Below, in pieces: positions 28,595 to 37,270 of a stretch of 64,000 bases of DNA. The DNA comes from Lachnospiraceae bacterium 28-4. GTDB lineage: Bacteria; Bacillota; Clostridia; Lachnospirales; Lachnospiraceae. The translations under genes were made by a program, and so were the position numbers. The notes beneath the pieces were generated by a model. The model was not told the DNA's origin. It made no database searches and was given only the letters and a program-made list of their open reading frames with translations. The first letter of the stretch is position 1; each line of letters starts with the position of its first letter. The stretch is from contig KE159599.1 of assembly GCA_000403275.2 (NCBI GenBank), forward strand, positions 248,001-312,000, given 5' to 3'.

Positions 28595-29752
28595 CTAAAT
28601 ACCGGCTTTTTTATACCTTTCGGCCATTTCATCCAAAGTTACGCGCTCTACCAACGGTGCTTTTCCTACGGAGCCAAACTGCACGATCAGCGTTCCGACC
28701 ACTTCTTTTACGCCGGCCTCGATACATCCCGTAATGGCCGCAACGTCTTCGTCAGGAACCACGCCTTTCATCAAAGTTTCCATAATAGGCGTCAGGAATA
28801 CCCTTGGATCCACCTGCGTCTTATTTTTCTCCAGCAGTTCATAGATCCCCCCGATGGACGGGCTGTTCTGTTTTTCCGGATATTTTGCAAAAAATTCTTT
28901 CATGTTTCTCGTCACCGCCAGGCGGATATCCGTATCCACATTAATTTTCCCGATTCCGCATGGAATCGCCTGTTTCAATTCTTCTACGGAAATGCCGTAT
29001 GCGTTCTGTACATCGCCGCCCAGGGCGTTGATTTCATCCACGATATATTGGGGAACTGTAGAGGAACCGTGGGATACGAGTACTCCAAAAATATTTTCAT
29101 GGTTCATGCATTCTTTAATCGCTATCGCGATTTCCTTCCGAAGCTTAACATTCTTGCCCTTGGAAGGCCCGTGCATGGTGCCGTAAGAAATAGCCAGGCA
29201 GTCCACTCCCGTCTTGCGGAAAAATTCCACGGCATTCATCGGATTCGTATAAGTGGAAGATGCCGCAAACACATGATCCTCCACGCCGGCGAGTACGCCC
29301 AGTTCCCCCTCTACCGTGATGCCCCTTTCGTGAGCATATTTTACCACTTCCCTTGTCAGCTCAATATTTTCCTCAAAGGGAAGGGAGGAACCGTCTATCA
29401 TAACCGATGTATAACCGCCGTCGATCGCCGCTTTCACCGAATCGAAATCCTTGCCATGATCCAGATGAAGGACTACCGGAATGGGAGAGTCTTCCCCATA
29501 TTTCTTTACTGCCGCGGCGATATTCTTCGCTCCTGCTTTCTTATCCTCCAGAGTCGCGTTCAAAAAGTCGGTTCTGCCCCCCATAAATCCATTGGCAAGA
29601 TCCGCTCCCTGCAGGATCGCCGCCGAACGGAACATTTCATGTACTTCGATCACTGCCTTTGCCTGTGCCACCGCATTGACATTAAAAGCGCCCTGCGCAA
29701 AATGATATTTATCCGTTGTTTCCAGCAACGGTCTTAAAGGTATTAACGCCAT
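28595..29752 (-). CDS. Class II aldolase (fructose-bisphosphate/tagatose-bisphosphate type)
   Basis: The 385-residue protein has class II aldolase motifs: LHLDHGKDF (zinc His and Asp), EGELGVLAG, ISYGTMHG (zinc His) and VSHGSS. It cleaves a ketose-1,6-bisphosphate-type substrate to dihydroxyacetone phosphate and an aldehyde. It is longer than the usual 285-310 residues because of extra C-terminal helices. It ends an operon that also encodes phosphofructokinase and a TPI-like protein, so the three could carry a hexose phosphate to trioses. Confidence 0.88.
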   Translation of the reverse strand: MALIPLRPLLETTDKYHFAQGAFNVNAVAQAKAVIEVHEMFRSAAILQGADLANGFMGGRTDFLNATLEDKKAGAKNIAAAVKKYGEDSPIPVVLHLDHGKDFDSVKAAIDGGYTSVMIDGSSLPFEENIELTREVVKYAHERGITVEGELGVLAGVEDHVFAASSTYTNPMNAVEFFRKTGVDCLAISYGTMHGPSKGKNVKLRKEIAIAIKECMNHENIFGVLVSHGSSTVPQYIVDEINALGGDVQNAYGISVEELKQAIPCGIGKINVDTDIRLAVTRNMKEFFAKYPEKQNSPSIGGIYELLEKNKTQVDPRVFLTPIMETLMKGVVPDEDVAAITGCIEAGVKEVVGTLIVQFGSVGKAPLVERVTLDEMAERYKKAGI

Positions 29753-29763
29753 GTCTTATCTCC

Positions 29764-30918
29764 TTATGATTCTTTGTTTACCTGTTTTCCTCTTACAAAT
29801 GTATCCTTTACGTTGTTTTCTTCATCCAGGATAACGAGATCCGCATCTTTTCCGTCAGCGATCGAACCCTTTTTGCCAAAAACACCGATCAGTTTCGCCG
29901 GATTCACGGTCAGGAGCTGAAGCACTTCTTCTATGGGCCTTCCTGTAAACTTCATAATATTCTTCAGCGCCTGTCCGGTCGTCAGCGTACTTCCCGCGCG
30001 CACTCCGTTGGAAGCCAGCTTCGCATCGCCGTCCACAACCACAACATCATTCACACCCAGTTTATAGTTGCCGTCGGGAAGCCCTGCCGCCATAATGGAA
30101 TCGGTAATCGCCACCACTCTGTCGAGTCCCTTTGTTTTGATCAGCAGACGCACTACGCCCGGATGCAGATGACGCCCGTCGCAGATTGCCTCGCAATAAA
30201 TATCGGACTCCATCGCCGCCCCCATGATCGCCGGAAAATGCTGGTGCAGCAGTTTCATAGCGTTAAAGATATGAGTACAGCTTGCAGCGCCGTTTTCAAT
30301 CGCTTTCATGGAAGTATCGTAATCTGCCCCGGAATGCCCGATGGCCACCACGATTCCAAGATCCCTGACCGCCGGAATCGCATCCACGATTCCTTCGATT
30401 TCAGGGGAAACCGTCAAATACCTGATATTTCCTTCCGCCGCTTCCTGATATTCCTTTAAAAGCTCCACATCCGCATCACGAAGAAGATGTTCCGGCATAG
30501 CCCCTTTGAATTCTTTTGCAAGGAACGGGCCTTCCAAATGGATGCCAAGGAGATCCGCGCCGTCATTTTCCAGCTTTTTATGCTTTTTGAACTCATCGAT
30601 GCACCACAAAGTCTGCTCTTTCGTATCCGTCAGCACGGAACAAAGCCAGGAAGTGGTTCCCTGGGTCGCCATAAAATGTCCTATTTTTCCGAGTTCCTCT
30701 GCCGTCGCCGCATTTACATCCACGCCTACGGCTCCATGGGTATGTATATCGAGGAACCCCGGGACTACCTTTTTCCCTTCCGCATCATATACCTTTGCCC
30801 CGCCTTCCAAATCTGCGTCTTTCGGCAGGATACGTATGCATCCCCCCTCAACGCCTATTGTTTTTTCCTGAAAACTCCCATCCAAAAATACTTTCCCATT
30901 TACAATATACTGTTCCAT
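29764..30918 (-). CDS. nagA: N-acetylglucosamine-6-phosphate deacetylase
   Basis: The 384-residue amidohydrolase has DIHTHG, the metal-binding Glu in LGIHLEGPF, AIGHSGADY, HIFNAM and the catalytic Asp in AITDSIMAAG. It removes acetate from N-acetylhexosamine-6-phosphates. The start at 30918 has GGAGGG just upstream; a longer start 18 codons upstream would include the pseudoknot leader. It lies between the aldolase and the NagB-like gene. Confidence 0.95.
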   Translation of the reverse strand: MEQYIVNGKVFLDGSFQEKTIGVEGGCIRILPKDADLEGGAKVYDAEGKKVVPGFLDIHTHGAVGVDVNAATAEELGKIGHFMATQGTTSWLCSVLTDTKEQTLWCIDEFKKHKKLENDGADLLGIHLEGPFLAKEFKGAMPEHLLRDADVELLKEYQEAAEGNIRYLTVSPEIEGIVDAIPAVRDLGIVVAIGHSGADYDTSMKAIENGAASCTHIFNAMKLLHQHFPAIMGAAMESDIYCEAICDGRHLHPGVVRLLIKTKGLDRVVAITDSIMAAGLPDGNYKLGVNDVVVVDGDAKLASNGVRAGSTLTTGQALKNIMKFTGRPIEEVLQLLTVNPAKLIGVFGKKGSIADGKDADLVILDEENNVKDTFVRGKQVNKES

Positions 30919-30929
30919 TTTCCCTCCAT

Positions 30930-31001
30930 TTCCACGCAGCTCTCGTCCAACTTTAAAACCACGCGCGGGCAAGTTTGTGGATGCTGCGCAAATACAAACT
31001 T
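30930..31001 (-). promoter_or_regulatory. Pseudoknot-forming leader element, copy 2
   Basis: On the minus strand AAGTTTGT and ACAAACTT pair around a loop with TTGCGCAGC. The loop can pair with GCTGCGTGG, which directly precedes AAATGGAGG, the nagA ribosome binding site. Compared with copy 1, a G-C pair in the second helix has become A-T, a compensating change. The segment between the helices differs. Lies between nagB-like and nagA genes of one operon. Confidence 0.55.
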
Positions 31002-31016
31002 ATTCCTTCCCCGTTT

Positions 31017-31835
31017 TTATTCCGGAAGATTTGCCACAAACTCCGTAAACTTAAGATTGATGTCCGGGTGGTTCTGCAACAGGCTCACCGGAAAATGAGC
31101 CGTCGGCTCGCCGTGTGCCGTGCGGCGCACCACGCTCCTGTGCCAGTCGCGGAAACAGCCCAGGCGGATCTTTCTGGCATGGGAAATCTCGTAAATACCA
31201 ATCGTAATGCAGTAATGGGGCATATCGTCCAGCGCGCCGTTCAAATCGCCGATAGAGTTCACCGCCCTGGTTTCTTTGGAAATATCCAGCACTCTTGTTT
31301 TCAGCGCAAGGAATTCCTCCCCTGTCAGCTCGTCCTGCGGCTCATTAAACGCCACGTGTCCGTTGATCCCGATTCCTCCGAAAGCAATATCCACGCCGCC
31401 CAGCTTTTCAATCAGTTCAGGAATATACCCTACATTTTTCGGATCCGGGAACACCCTTTGCTCCTCCGGCATAACCAGCTCCGGCTTTATCTTCGTATAA
31501 ACAGCCCTGTCCATAAACCCCCGGAAACTCAACTTATGCTCTTTATCAATCCACTCCTTGTCATCCGTCAAATATTCATCCATATTAATAAACCACACGT
31601 TTTTCAAATCCACGTTCTTTTCATTCACCATATCCACAAAATAAGGATACTGGCCCACCGGCCCTACCGGGCAGATAAACACCGTCTTCTCGCCCAACGC
31701 GTTCTTCCTCTCGATCTCTTCCACCATTTCCTCCGCCATCGACTGGAACACCTTCGCATTATCTTCCATTACGATCAGCGGAATCTTCGGATTTTTCAAC
31801 AATTCCTCTTTTGTGTAGTAATAATAATCATGCAT
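31017..31835 (-). CDS. nagB: Glucosamine-6-phosphate deaminase/isomerase family protein
   Basis: The protein has WFINMDEYL (base catalyst Asp) and GGIGINGHVAFNEPQDEL (active-site His and Glu), the signatures of NagB, which turns glucosamine-6-phosphate into fructose-6-phosphate and ammonia. At 272 residues it fits. The N-terminal part is divergent from housekeeping NagB, so it may use a different amino-sugar phosphate. It precedes nagA in an operon. Confidence 0.85.
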   Translation of the reverse strand: MHDYYYYTKEELLKNPKIPLIVMEDNAKVFQSMAEEMVEEIERKNALGEKTVFICPVGPVGQYPYFVDMVNEKNVDLKNVWFINMDEYLTDDKEWIDKEHKLSFRGFMDRAVYTKIKPELVMPEEQRVFPDPKNVGYIPELIEKLGGVDIAFGGIGINGHVAFNEPQDELTGEEFLALKTRVLDISKETRAVNSIGDLNGALDDMPHYCITIGIYEISHARKIRLGCFRDWHRSVVRRTAHGEPTAHFPVSLLQNHPDINLKFTEFVANLPE

Positions 31836-31870
31836 CTTTCCTACTTCCTTTCCTTTATATTTATTATGTA

Positions 31871-32071
31871 GTTGCGAAGCTGCAAGTTATGGGAATATTC
31901 TGATAATATATTCCCTGAAAATCCAACTGCGCCGAACATTCCGCCAGGCCTGGAAAAACAAAAACACTCGGGCAGAGGCCCTCCTGTTTTACAGTCCTGG
32001 CTCCATGGCGCAAAAAGGATTTTCATGAAATATATTATCAGAATATTCAGCAAATTTACCTCCCCCGCAAC
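31871..32071 (-). repeat. Large hairpin repeat, family 2, copy 1
   Basis: Arms GAATATTCTGATAATATATT (31893-31912) and the exact complement (32029-32048), plus TGAAAATCC / GGATTTTCA, enclose a core that contains GCGCCATGGAGCC read on the minus strand. TTGCG ends lie about 20 bases outside each arm. Core orientation is opposite to copies 2 and 3. It sits upstream of the NagB-like gene. Confidence 0.8.
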
Positions 32072-32111
32072 TAATTAATATTTCTATTAAACCAATATTT
32101 CTATGATGAGG

Positions 32112-32312
32112 AATTATGAAATCGATAGCCTTGCCGGATATTCTGTCCATCTGTTCCATGAAAATCCTTTTGCGCCATGGAGCCAGAACCGTAAAACAGG
32201 AGGGCCTCTGCCCGAGTGTTTTCGTTTTTCCGGGTCTGGTGGAATGTCCGGCGCAGTTGGATTTTCATGGAACAGATGGACAGAATATCCATACACAGCC
32301 TCTCAATTCACA
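32112..32312 (+). repeat. Large hairpin repeat, family 2, copy 2
   Basis: A perfect 32-bp stem (32136-32167 with 32259-32290, beginning GGATATTCTGTCC) encloses a core with TTTTGCGCCATGGAGCC, GGAGGGCCTCTGCCC and GGAATGTCCGGCGCAGT. The core matches copy 1 in reverse orientation over about 90 bases, while the outer stem sequence differs. Together copies 1 and 2 fill the 490-base gap between the LarA-like and NagB-like genes. Confidence 0.8.
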
Positions 32313-32327
32313 ATTCCCTCATCATCC

Positions 32328-33779
32328 CTATCCGTTGTAAACTTCGTCTTTCATCATCAGATGCACCGCGCTTTTCTTAAAGGTCAGCGGCAGAGCCAAA
32401 ATATTCGGATTCTCCCCGACATATTTCTTCTTCGCATCCTCCAGCGCTTCCTCTATCGTCGCCCTCGTCTTCAATCCCATGCCTCTCGCATATCCCGGTT
32501 CCTGAGCGCCGCAAATATAAATGGCGGAAGTATTCATCTCCGCGATATGTCCACAGGCAATCATGGAAAATCCGTGGAACGGATGGAAAGCGTTGGTATA
32601 ACGGTACTTGCGGATGTATTCTTCGTTTGTCGCAAAATACTCGCCCAGTCTGTTCATATCCGGCAGTGTATTCATCTGATCTTTCTGGAACATGTCGTAC
32701 ATTTCCCTCAAATAAGGCCATAATTCATCATGGAAATAGCCGTTACAGATCGAAGCACAAATAATCACGCAGTTATCGCTCATGATCCTCTTATGGCGGA
32801 TCACCTGTGCGGAAAGCGCCTGCATCATCATGATCGGATTCGTCCCCATTCCCTCGCCATAGTGGAAAAACTGAGGCATGCCGAATATCATCACATCATA
32901 TTTTTTCTCTGCAAAAGGTACATAAGTCCTCTTGTCAGCCACTTTCCATGACTCGGGCTGCATTTCTTTCGCATAGCCGGAGAAAATAGCGATCTGTCTG
33001 GAAGAAGTATCCAGGACGGCGTCACAGCAGAAGAATTTTTTACCCATGCATTTCTCCATGTGCTGTCCGATCTCATCGAACTTCGTCCTCATCAGAGAAT
33101 GACCGCTTACCGGCACAAAGTCCTCCCTATGCATTACCTTCGGCACATGGTGGGAAGCGATGGACCTCCAATGGGTAATGCCCGTCGCGCAATGCTTGTA
33201 TCCGCCGGAATACCCGCCATAAGGATTGCCTTGCGTATGCCCGATCAAAATCGCCACGTCGCTGTCGTATACATATTTATTCATCAACACCGGGTCGCCC
33301 CTGTCCGTCAGCCCAAGATCTACCAAATGGTCATAATCTTCGCTGTCATGGTTGATGATCTGCCCGCAGTACCAGAACTCCTCGAACAATTCTTTCCCTA
33401 GTACGCCCCGTATTTCCTGTTCCGTGTTTTTTCTGTGCAGACCATTGGAGCAGATCAAAAGAATGTCTTTCTTCTCCACGCCCGCCGCATACAGTTCTTT
33501 TAAAATCAGTTTGATCGAAACCTTCCTGTGGGAAGTCGGCTGTTCGCCGCCTTTTACCCTGTCAGGAAATACGATCGTTACTTTGGAGCCCTTTTTCGCC
33601 AGCTTGGAAAGAGGCTCCATCCCCATAGGATTCCTCAAAGACTCCAGCGTCTTAGCCTCCAGTTCTTCCTCCGGAATATACGGCGGGTCAGCCACCGTCA
33701 CTCCCGGAATAAACACATCCGTACTTTCCGGCAGCTCCGCCGCCATCGTTCCTTGTCCATACTCAAATTCCAGTCTCAT
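32328..33779 (-). CDS. LarA-family (lactate racemase-like) nickel-pincer protein
   Basis: The 483-residue protein has CSNGLHRKNT and the segment GGYSGGYKHCATG, where LarA carries the Lys that binds the nickel-pincer nucleotide, and a further His pair nearby (IASHHVPK). Known LarA homologues racemise or epimerise alpha-hydroxy acids. Genes for the cofactor (larB, larC, larE) are not in the window. Its place among sugar genes suggests a sugar-acid or hydroxy-acid substrate; this is inference. Confidence 0.85.
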   Translation of the reverse strand: MRLEFEYGQGTMAAELPESTDVFIPGVTVADPPYIPEEELEAKTLESLRNPMGMEPLSKLAKKGSKVTIVFPDRVKGGEQPTSHRKVSIKLILKELYAAGVEKKDILLICSNGLHRKNTEQEIRGVLGKELFEEFWYCGQIINHDSEDYDHLVDLGLTDRGDPVLMNKYVYDSDVAILIGHTQGNPYGGYSGGYKHCATGITHWRSIASHHVPKVMHREDFVPVSGHSLMRTKFDEIGQHMEKCMGKKFFCCDAVLDTSSRQIAIFSGYAKEMQPESWKVADKRTYVPFAEKKYDVMIFGMPQFFHYGEGMGTNPIMMMQALSAQVIRHKRIMSDNCVIICASICNGYFHDELWPYLREMYDMFQKDQMNTLPDMNRLGEYFATNEEYIRKYRYTNAFHPFHGFSMIACGHIAEMNTSAIYICGAQEPGYARGMGLKTRATIEEALEDAKKKYVGENPNILALPLTFKKSAVHLMMKDEVYNG

Positions 33780-33809
33780 GTTTTTATCCCTTCCTTTCCC
33801 TTTTCTTTT

Positions 33810-34646
33810 TTATTTACCCATGTATGTCCGTATAATTTCCAAATATTCCTCAGGATAAAAACCGATATCTCCCTGGAATCTTGTCAAAGCGATCAGGCCG
33901 CCGTCGATCTCCGGTATGGATGCCAGCATCGCCGCATTGTCCACTTTCAGGCCGCCGCCATAAGCAACCGGCAGACCTCCGGTGCGTTCCTTCACAAAAC
34001 GGGCGATCATCTGGATATAATCCTTCCCCGCCGGCGTTTTTCCCGGCCCGATGGACCAGATCGGTTCATAGGCGATCGCCACTTTGGAAGTATCCACATC
34101 TTTTAAGCCGATTTCCAACTGTTTTCCTAGCACTTCCTGCCATCTCTCCTGCTCTTCCTCGCTCTCGCCGATGCAGTATAGCACGGTAAGCCCCGCTTCC
34201 ACCGCCGCTCTGACTTCCTGATTCAGTATCCGGTTCACCGCATCCGTATCTCCGGCTCCAGCCTCCGCCATGATACCCAATTTATCCCTCCGCTCCTCGC
34301 AATGTCCGATCAAAACGCTGGAACAGCCTAAAGCTTTCACTGCCTTCCCCGTCCTATTCGCAGTAAAAGCACCAAAATTACCGCCTGCCTTCACATCTTC
34401 CCTATGTATCCCTTGGGAACCGATTGCCAGATTCCTGCTTCCATCCATTGCTCCTGCGGCGGAAAGCAGATGCGCCTCCGGCAGATACATAACAAATTCC
34501 ACCTCATCTTCCCCATATTCCGCCAGAGCCTTCTTCGTATTCTCCACAATATACGCCCCCCATTCCTTCACCGGCGCGATACTGTTCACCCCTCCCATCT
34601 CTCTTGGAATATCAAATCTCTTCAAATTCAAATAAATATGTTTCAT
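33810..34646 (-). CDS. Triosephosphate isomerase-like protein
   Basis: The catalytic His (VLIGHCEERRD, where classical enzymes have IGHSERR) and Glu (AYEPIWSIGPGK) are present, as is YGGGLK near the phosphate site. The N-terminus reads LNLKRFDI rather than GNWKMN, although the Lys is retained. At 278 residues it is longer than typical TPI. It is probably an operon paralogue, perhaps for a modified triose or tetrose phosphate. Confidence 0.82.
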   Translation of the reverse strand: MKHIYLNLKRFDIPREMGGVNSIAPVKEWGAYIVENTKKALAEYGEDEVEFVMYLPEAHLLSAAGAMDGSRNLAIGSQGIHREDVKAGGNFGAFTANRTGKAVKALGCSSVLIGHCEERRDKLGIMAEAGAGDTDAVNRILNQEVRAAVEAGLTVLYCIGESEEEQERWQEVLGKQLEIGLKDVDTSKVAIAYEPIWSIGPGKTPAGKDYIQMIARFVKERTGGLPVAYGGGLKVDNAAMLASIPEIDGGLIALTRFQGDIGFYPEEYLEIIRTYMGK

Positions 34647-34708
34647 ACAAATTACTCCTTCCTTAATTATTTCTTTCTTCTATCCATACTTATCTACACT
34701 GTAAGTGA

Positions 34709-34874
34709 TTGCGAAACCGATAACTTCTGCGAATCTTCTGACAATATATTTCATGAAAATCTCTTTTGTGCCATGGAGCCAAGACCGCCCCGCCGGGCTT
34801 GGCGGAATGTTCGGCACGGTGAGATTTTCATGAAATATATTGTCAGAAGATTTCCACAGCCCCGGCCTCCGCAA
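34709..34874 (+). repeat. Large hairpin repeat, family 2, copy 3
   Basis: A perfect 32-bp stem (34732-34763 with 34821-34852, beginning AATCTTCTGACAA) encloses a shortened core that keeps GTGCCATGGAGCCA and GGCGGAATGTTCGGCAC. TTGCG ends lie on both sides (34709 and 34874). It fills the gap between the TPI-like and phosphofructokinase genes, ending four bases from the latter's stop codon. Confidence 0.8.
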
Positions 34875-34878
34875 CCAC

Positions 34879-36069
34879 CTATATCCTGCTTCTTAACACC
34901 TGTCCCGCCTCTTCTTTAAAACTGATCATTTCCGGCAGATCCCCGTCAATCAAAGGTTTACACCACCGGGCAAACGACTCCGTAATATCGTTTCCTCTCT
35001 CGTTGATATAATCTTCCGGCATCACCCGCTCGTTTAACATCACCTCTTCGATCGGTATGAGCGGAGTCTCTATTCCATATTCCTCTCCGCCTTTCCTCCG
35101 AATGCCTACCATAACGCCCGTATGCCCTGCTACGGCCGCCTTTACCGCTTCTCTTCCGACTAAAACCGCCTCTTCCCTGTCCACCTTTGACTGCAGCAGC
35201 ATGGAAGTTCTTCCGCAAAGCCCCGGCTTCTCGCTCCTCGCCTTGATACCCAGTTTTTTAATAACCAGTTCGGCCAGGTATGCGCTTACATCCCCATAAT
35301 AAACCGCCCTGTCCGTTTTGAAAATCGGCGGCACGATCGACTCTCCTTTTTCATTGCGCAGCCCTTCGCTGACAACCACCACTACGCCGCCCAGCTCATC
35401 ATAAAGTCTTTTGACGTCTTCCAGGAACTCTTCTTCTTTGAAATTGCGCTCTGGAAGGTATACCAGATGAGGCGCATCGCCCGGCTCTTTCCTCGCCAGA
35501 ACCGAAGCCGCCGTGATCCACCCCGCATTCCGTCCCATAGCTTCTATCACACATACGTGGATCGGCAGAGACTTCACATCCGCGCCCACTTCCTTCGTTA
35601 CGGTAGCGATATATTTTGCCGCGCTGGGAAAACCGGGCGCATGATCTATAATCGAAATATCATTATCCATTGTTTTCGGAATACCGACTACATAAATCCC
35701 CTCATCCGCACACACCTTGCTCACCTTGCCGCAGGTATCCATGGAACCATTTCCTCCGTTAAACAGCACATATTTAATATCGTTTTTCTTCAGGATGTCC
35801 ACCATCGCCTCATACTGTTCCTGTTCCAGCGGAAACCTTGAAGAGCCGATTGCCGTCCCCGGCGTCTGCAGCAGCAGTTCTATCTTCTCATCTTCCAATT
35901 CCCCCATATCCAGAAAATTTTCCGTCAGAATCGCCTCGGAACCACCGATCGCACCATATATCTTCTTTATATCAGGATTCTTCTGCGCTTCCCTTATTAC
36001 CCCATATAAAGAAGCGTTCAAAACTGCGGTTGGACCGCCTCCATGCACTACCAGCAAATTACCTTCCAT
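34879..36069 (-). CDS. 6-phosphofructokinase (PPi-type signature)
   Basis: The protein starts EGNLLVVHGGGPTAVLNAS and has LFNGGNGSMDT, the catalytic VGIPKTMDNDI and EAMGRNAGW. The Lys in PKTxDND is typical of pyrophosphate-dependent enzymes, while ATP enzymes have GTxDND. It phosphorylates fructose-6-phosphate or a related ketose phosphate. First gene of the operon. The ATG at 36069 was chosen over an in-frame TTG three codons upstream that abuts AGGAG. Confidence 0.9.
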   Translation of the reverse strand: MEGNLLVVHGGGPTAVLNASLYGVIREAQKNPDIKKIYGAIGGSEAILTENFLDMGELEDEKIELLLQTPGTAIGSSRFPLEQEQYEAMVDILKKNDIKYVLFNGGNGSMDTCGKVSKVCADEGIYVVGIPKTMDNDISIIDHAPGFPSAAKYIATVTKEVGADVKSLPIHVCVIEAMGRNAGWITAASVLARKEPGDAPHLVYLPERNFKEEEFLEDVKRLYDELGGVVVVVSEGLRNEKGESIVPPIFKTDRAVYYGDVSAYLAELVIKKLGIKARSEKPGLCGRTSMLLQSKVDREEAVLVGREAVKAAVAGHTGVMVGIRRKGGEEYGIETPLIPIEEVMLNERVMPEDYINERGNDITESFARWCKPLIDGDLPEMISFKEEAGQVLRSRI

Positions 36070-36143
36070 ACCAGCCAATACTCCTTTCTCTTTCTATTCA
36101 TAATAGTAGCACATTCCTTCCGTTTCCCGCTATAATTTTTACC

Positions 36144-36153
36144 CAAACGTTTG
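36144..36153. promoter_or_regulatory. LacI-type operator
   Basis: CAAACGTTTG is a perfect palindrome with the central CG typical of LacI/GalR sites. It lies in the divergent gap between the phosphofructokinase and LacI genes and overlaps the -35 of the lacI-like promoter, so the regulator probably controls both directions. Confidence 0.65.
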
Positions 36154-36179
36154 CGTAAACTTTCTCCTCATGCTACAAT
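36151..36179 (+). promoter_or_regulatory. Promoter of the LacI-family gene
   Basis: TTGCGT (36151-36156) and TACAAT (36174-36179) are 17 bases apart, 35 bases before the ATG. The -35 overlaps the operator. No equally clear promoter was found for the leftward operon. Confidence 0.5.
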
Positions 36180-36213
36180 AAATGATATACAATGTTAAAC
36201 AGAAGGTGTGCTT

Positions 36214-37227
36214 ATGACGCTGAAAGAAATTGCCGCCCTGGCGGGCGTATCCCCCTCTACCGTTTCCCGGGTCATCAATCACCCTGGAACGAAAGCGGCC
36301 AGCAGAGAAGTGGAAAACAAAATATGGCAGATCATCCGGGAAACTGGTTATATTCCCGATCCATCGGCCAGAAACCTTAAAATGCATAAACCGCAGAAAG
36401 GCGCCCCTCCGAAGGCCATCGGCTGCATCCTGGCCCGCACCCATACTACGGATCCTTTTTTCTCTAAAGTGACAAGGGGGCTGGAGCGGGAAGCGCTGCG
36501 CAGCGGTTACAATGTCAAATACATTTTTTCTTATCAGGATATTCAGAAGCCGGATATCCAACAGGCTATCCAGCAGACGCGTGTAGAAGGCGTCGCCCTT
36601 CTGGGCCGCCCGGACTCCAGAATGCGTTCCTTTTTAAAGACAAACTACAAAAAAATTATTTATACCGGTTTAAACAATATCGATTCGGAATTCGACCAGA
36701 TCACCTGCAACGCTTATCTGGCCTCCAAAACGGCAGTGAGTTATCTGGCAGAACTGGGGCATGTCCACATTGCCTATCTGGGAGAACGAAAAAACGAAAT
36801 CCGTTACCGGGGCTATTGGGATGCGCTGTCCCAGCTCGCCCTGCCCTTGAACAGGGATCATATTATCGATACCCCGCTTTCCACGGAAGGCGGCTACCGG
36901 GCCGCCGCCAGGCTTCTGTCTTCCGGCAGCAATATTACCGCCCTGTTCTGCGCCAACGACCTGACTGCCATCGGCGCCATGCAGGCGGCCGGAGAGCTGG
37001 GACGCCGGGTTCCCGAAGAGTTGTCGGTCATAGGCATTGACGATATCGAAACCTGCCAGTACACCACTCCTATGCTCACCACCATCCACATACCGATGGA
37101 AGATCTGGGGATTATGACGGCTAAAATACTGATCGACCGGATAGAAACCGGAAAGAGAATCCCTATGCGTGTGGAACTACCCTTCCGGCTTATCAAAAGA
37201 GGAAGCTGTATGGCTCCTCCTTTATAA
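36214..37227 (+). CDS. LacI-family transcriptional regulator
   Basis: The 337-residue protein has the N-terminal LacI DNA-binding domain (TLKEIAALAGVSPSTVSRVINHPG) with hinge (SARNLKMH), then a sugar-binding domain ending in IGIDDIETCQYTTPMLTTIHIPMEDLG. It should repress the divergent sugar operon until an inducer binds. The ATG at 36214 was chosen because AAGGTG lies upstream; an in-frame GTG lies two codons before it. Confidence 0.93.
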   Translation: MTLKEIAALAGVSPSTVSRVINHPGTKAASREVENKIWQIIRETGYIPDPSARNLKMHKPQKGAPPKAIGCILARTHTTDPFFSKVTRGLEREALRSGYNVKYIFSYQDIQKPDIQQAIQQTRVEGVALLGRPDSRMRSFLKTNYKKIIYTGLNNIDSEFDQITCNAYLASKTAVSYLAELGHVHIAYLGERKNEIRYRGYWDALSQLALPLNRDHIIDTPLSTEGGYRAAARLLSSGSNITALFCANDLTAIGAMQAAGELGRRVPEELSVIGIDDIETCQYTTPMLTTIHIPMEDLGIMTAKILIDRIETGKRIPMRVELPFRLIKRGSCMAPPL

Positions 37228-37270
37228 ATTTTACAAATACAAAATAAAAATAAGAAAGGATGAAACAAGT

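Noticed and set aside
28124-29737. Long plus-strand reading frame of 537 codons opposite the aldolase gene
   Set aside because: It lies antisense to a clear class II aldolase, has no ribosome binding site and its translation lacks any motif; it is a codon-bias shadow.
31871-34874. The family 2 hairpins as ordinary terminators or attenuators of the sugar operon
   Set aside because: Stems of 32 bp, a long conserved core, lack of T tracts and opposite orientation of copy 1 do not suit terminators.
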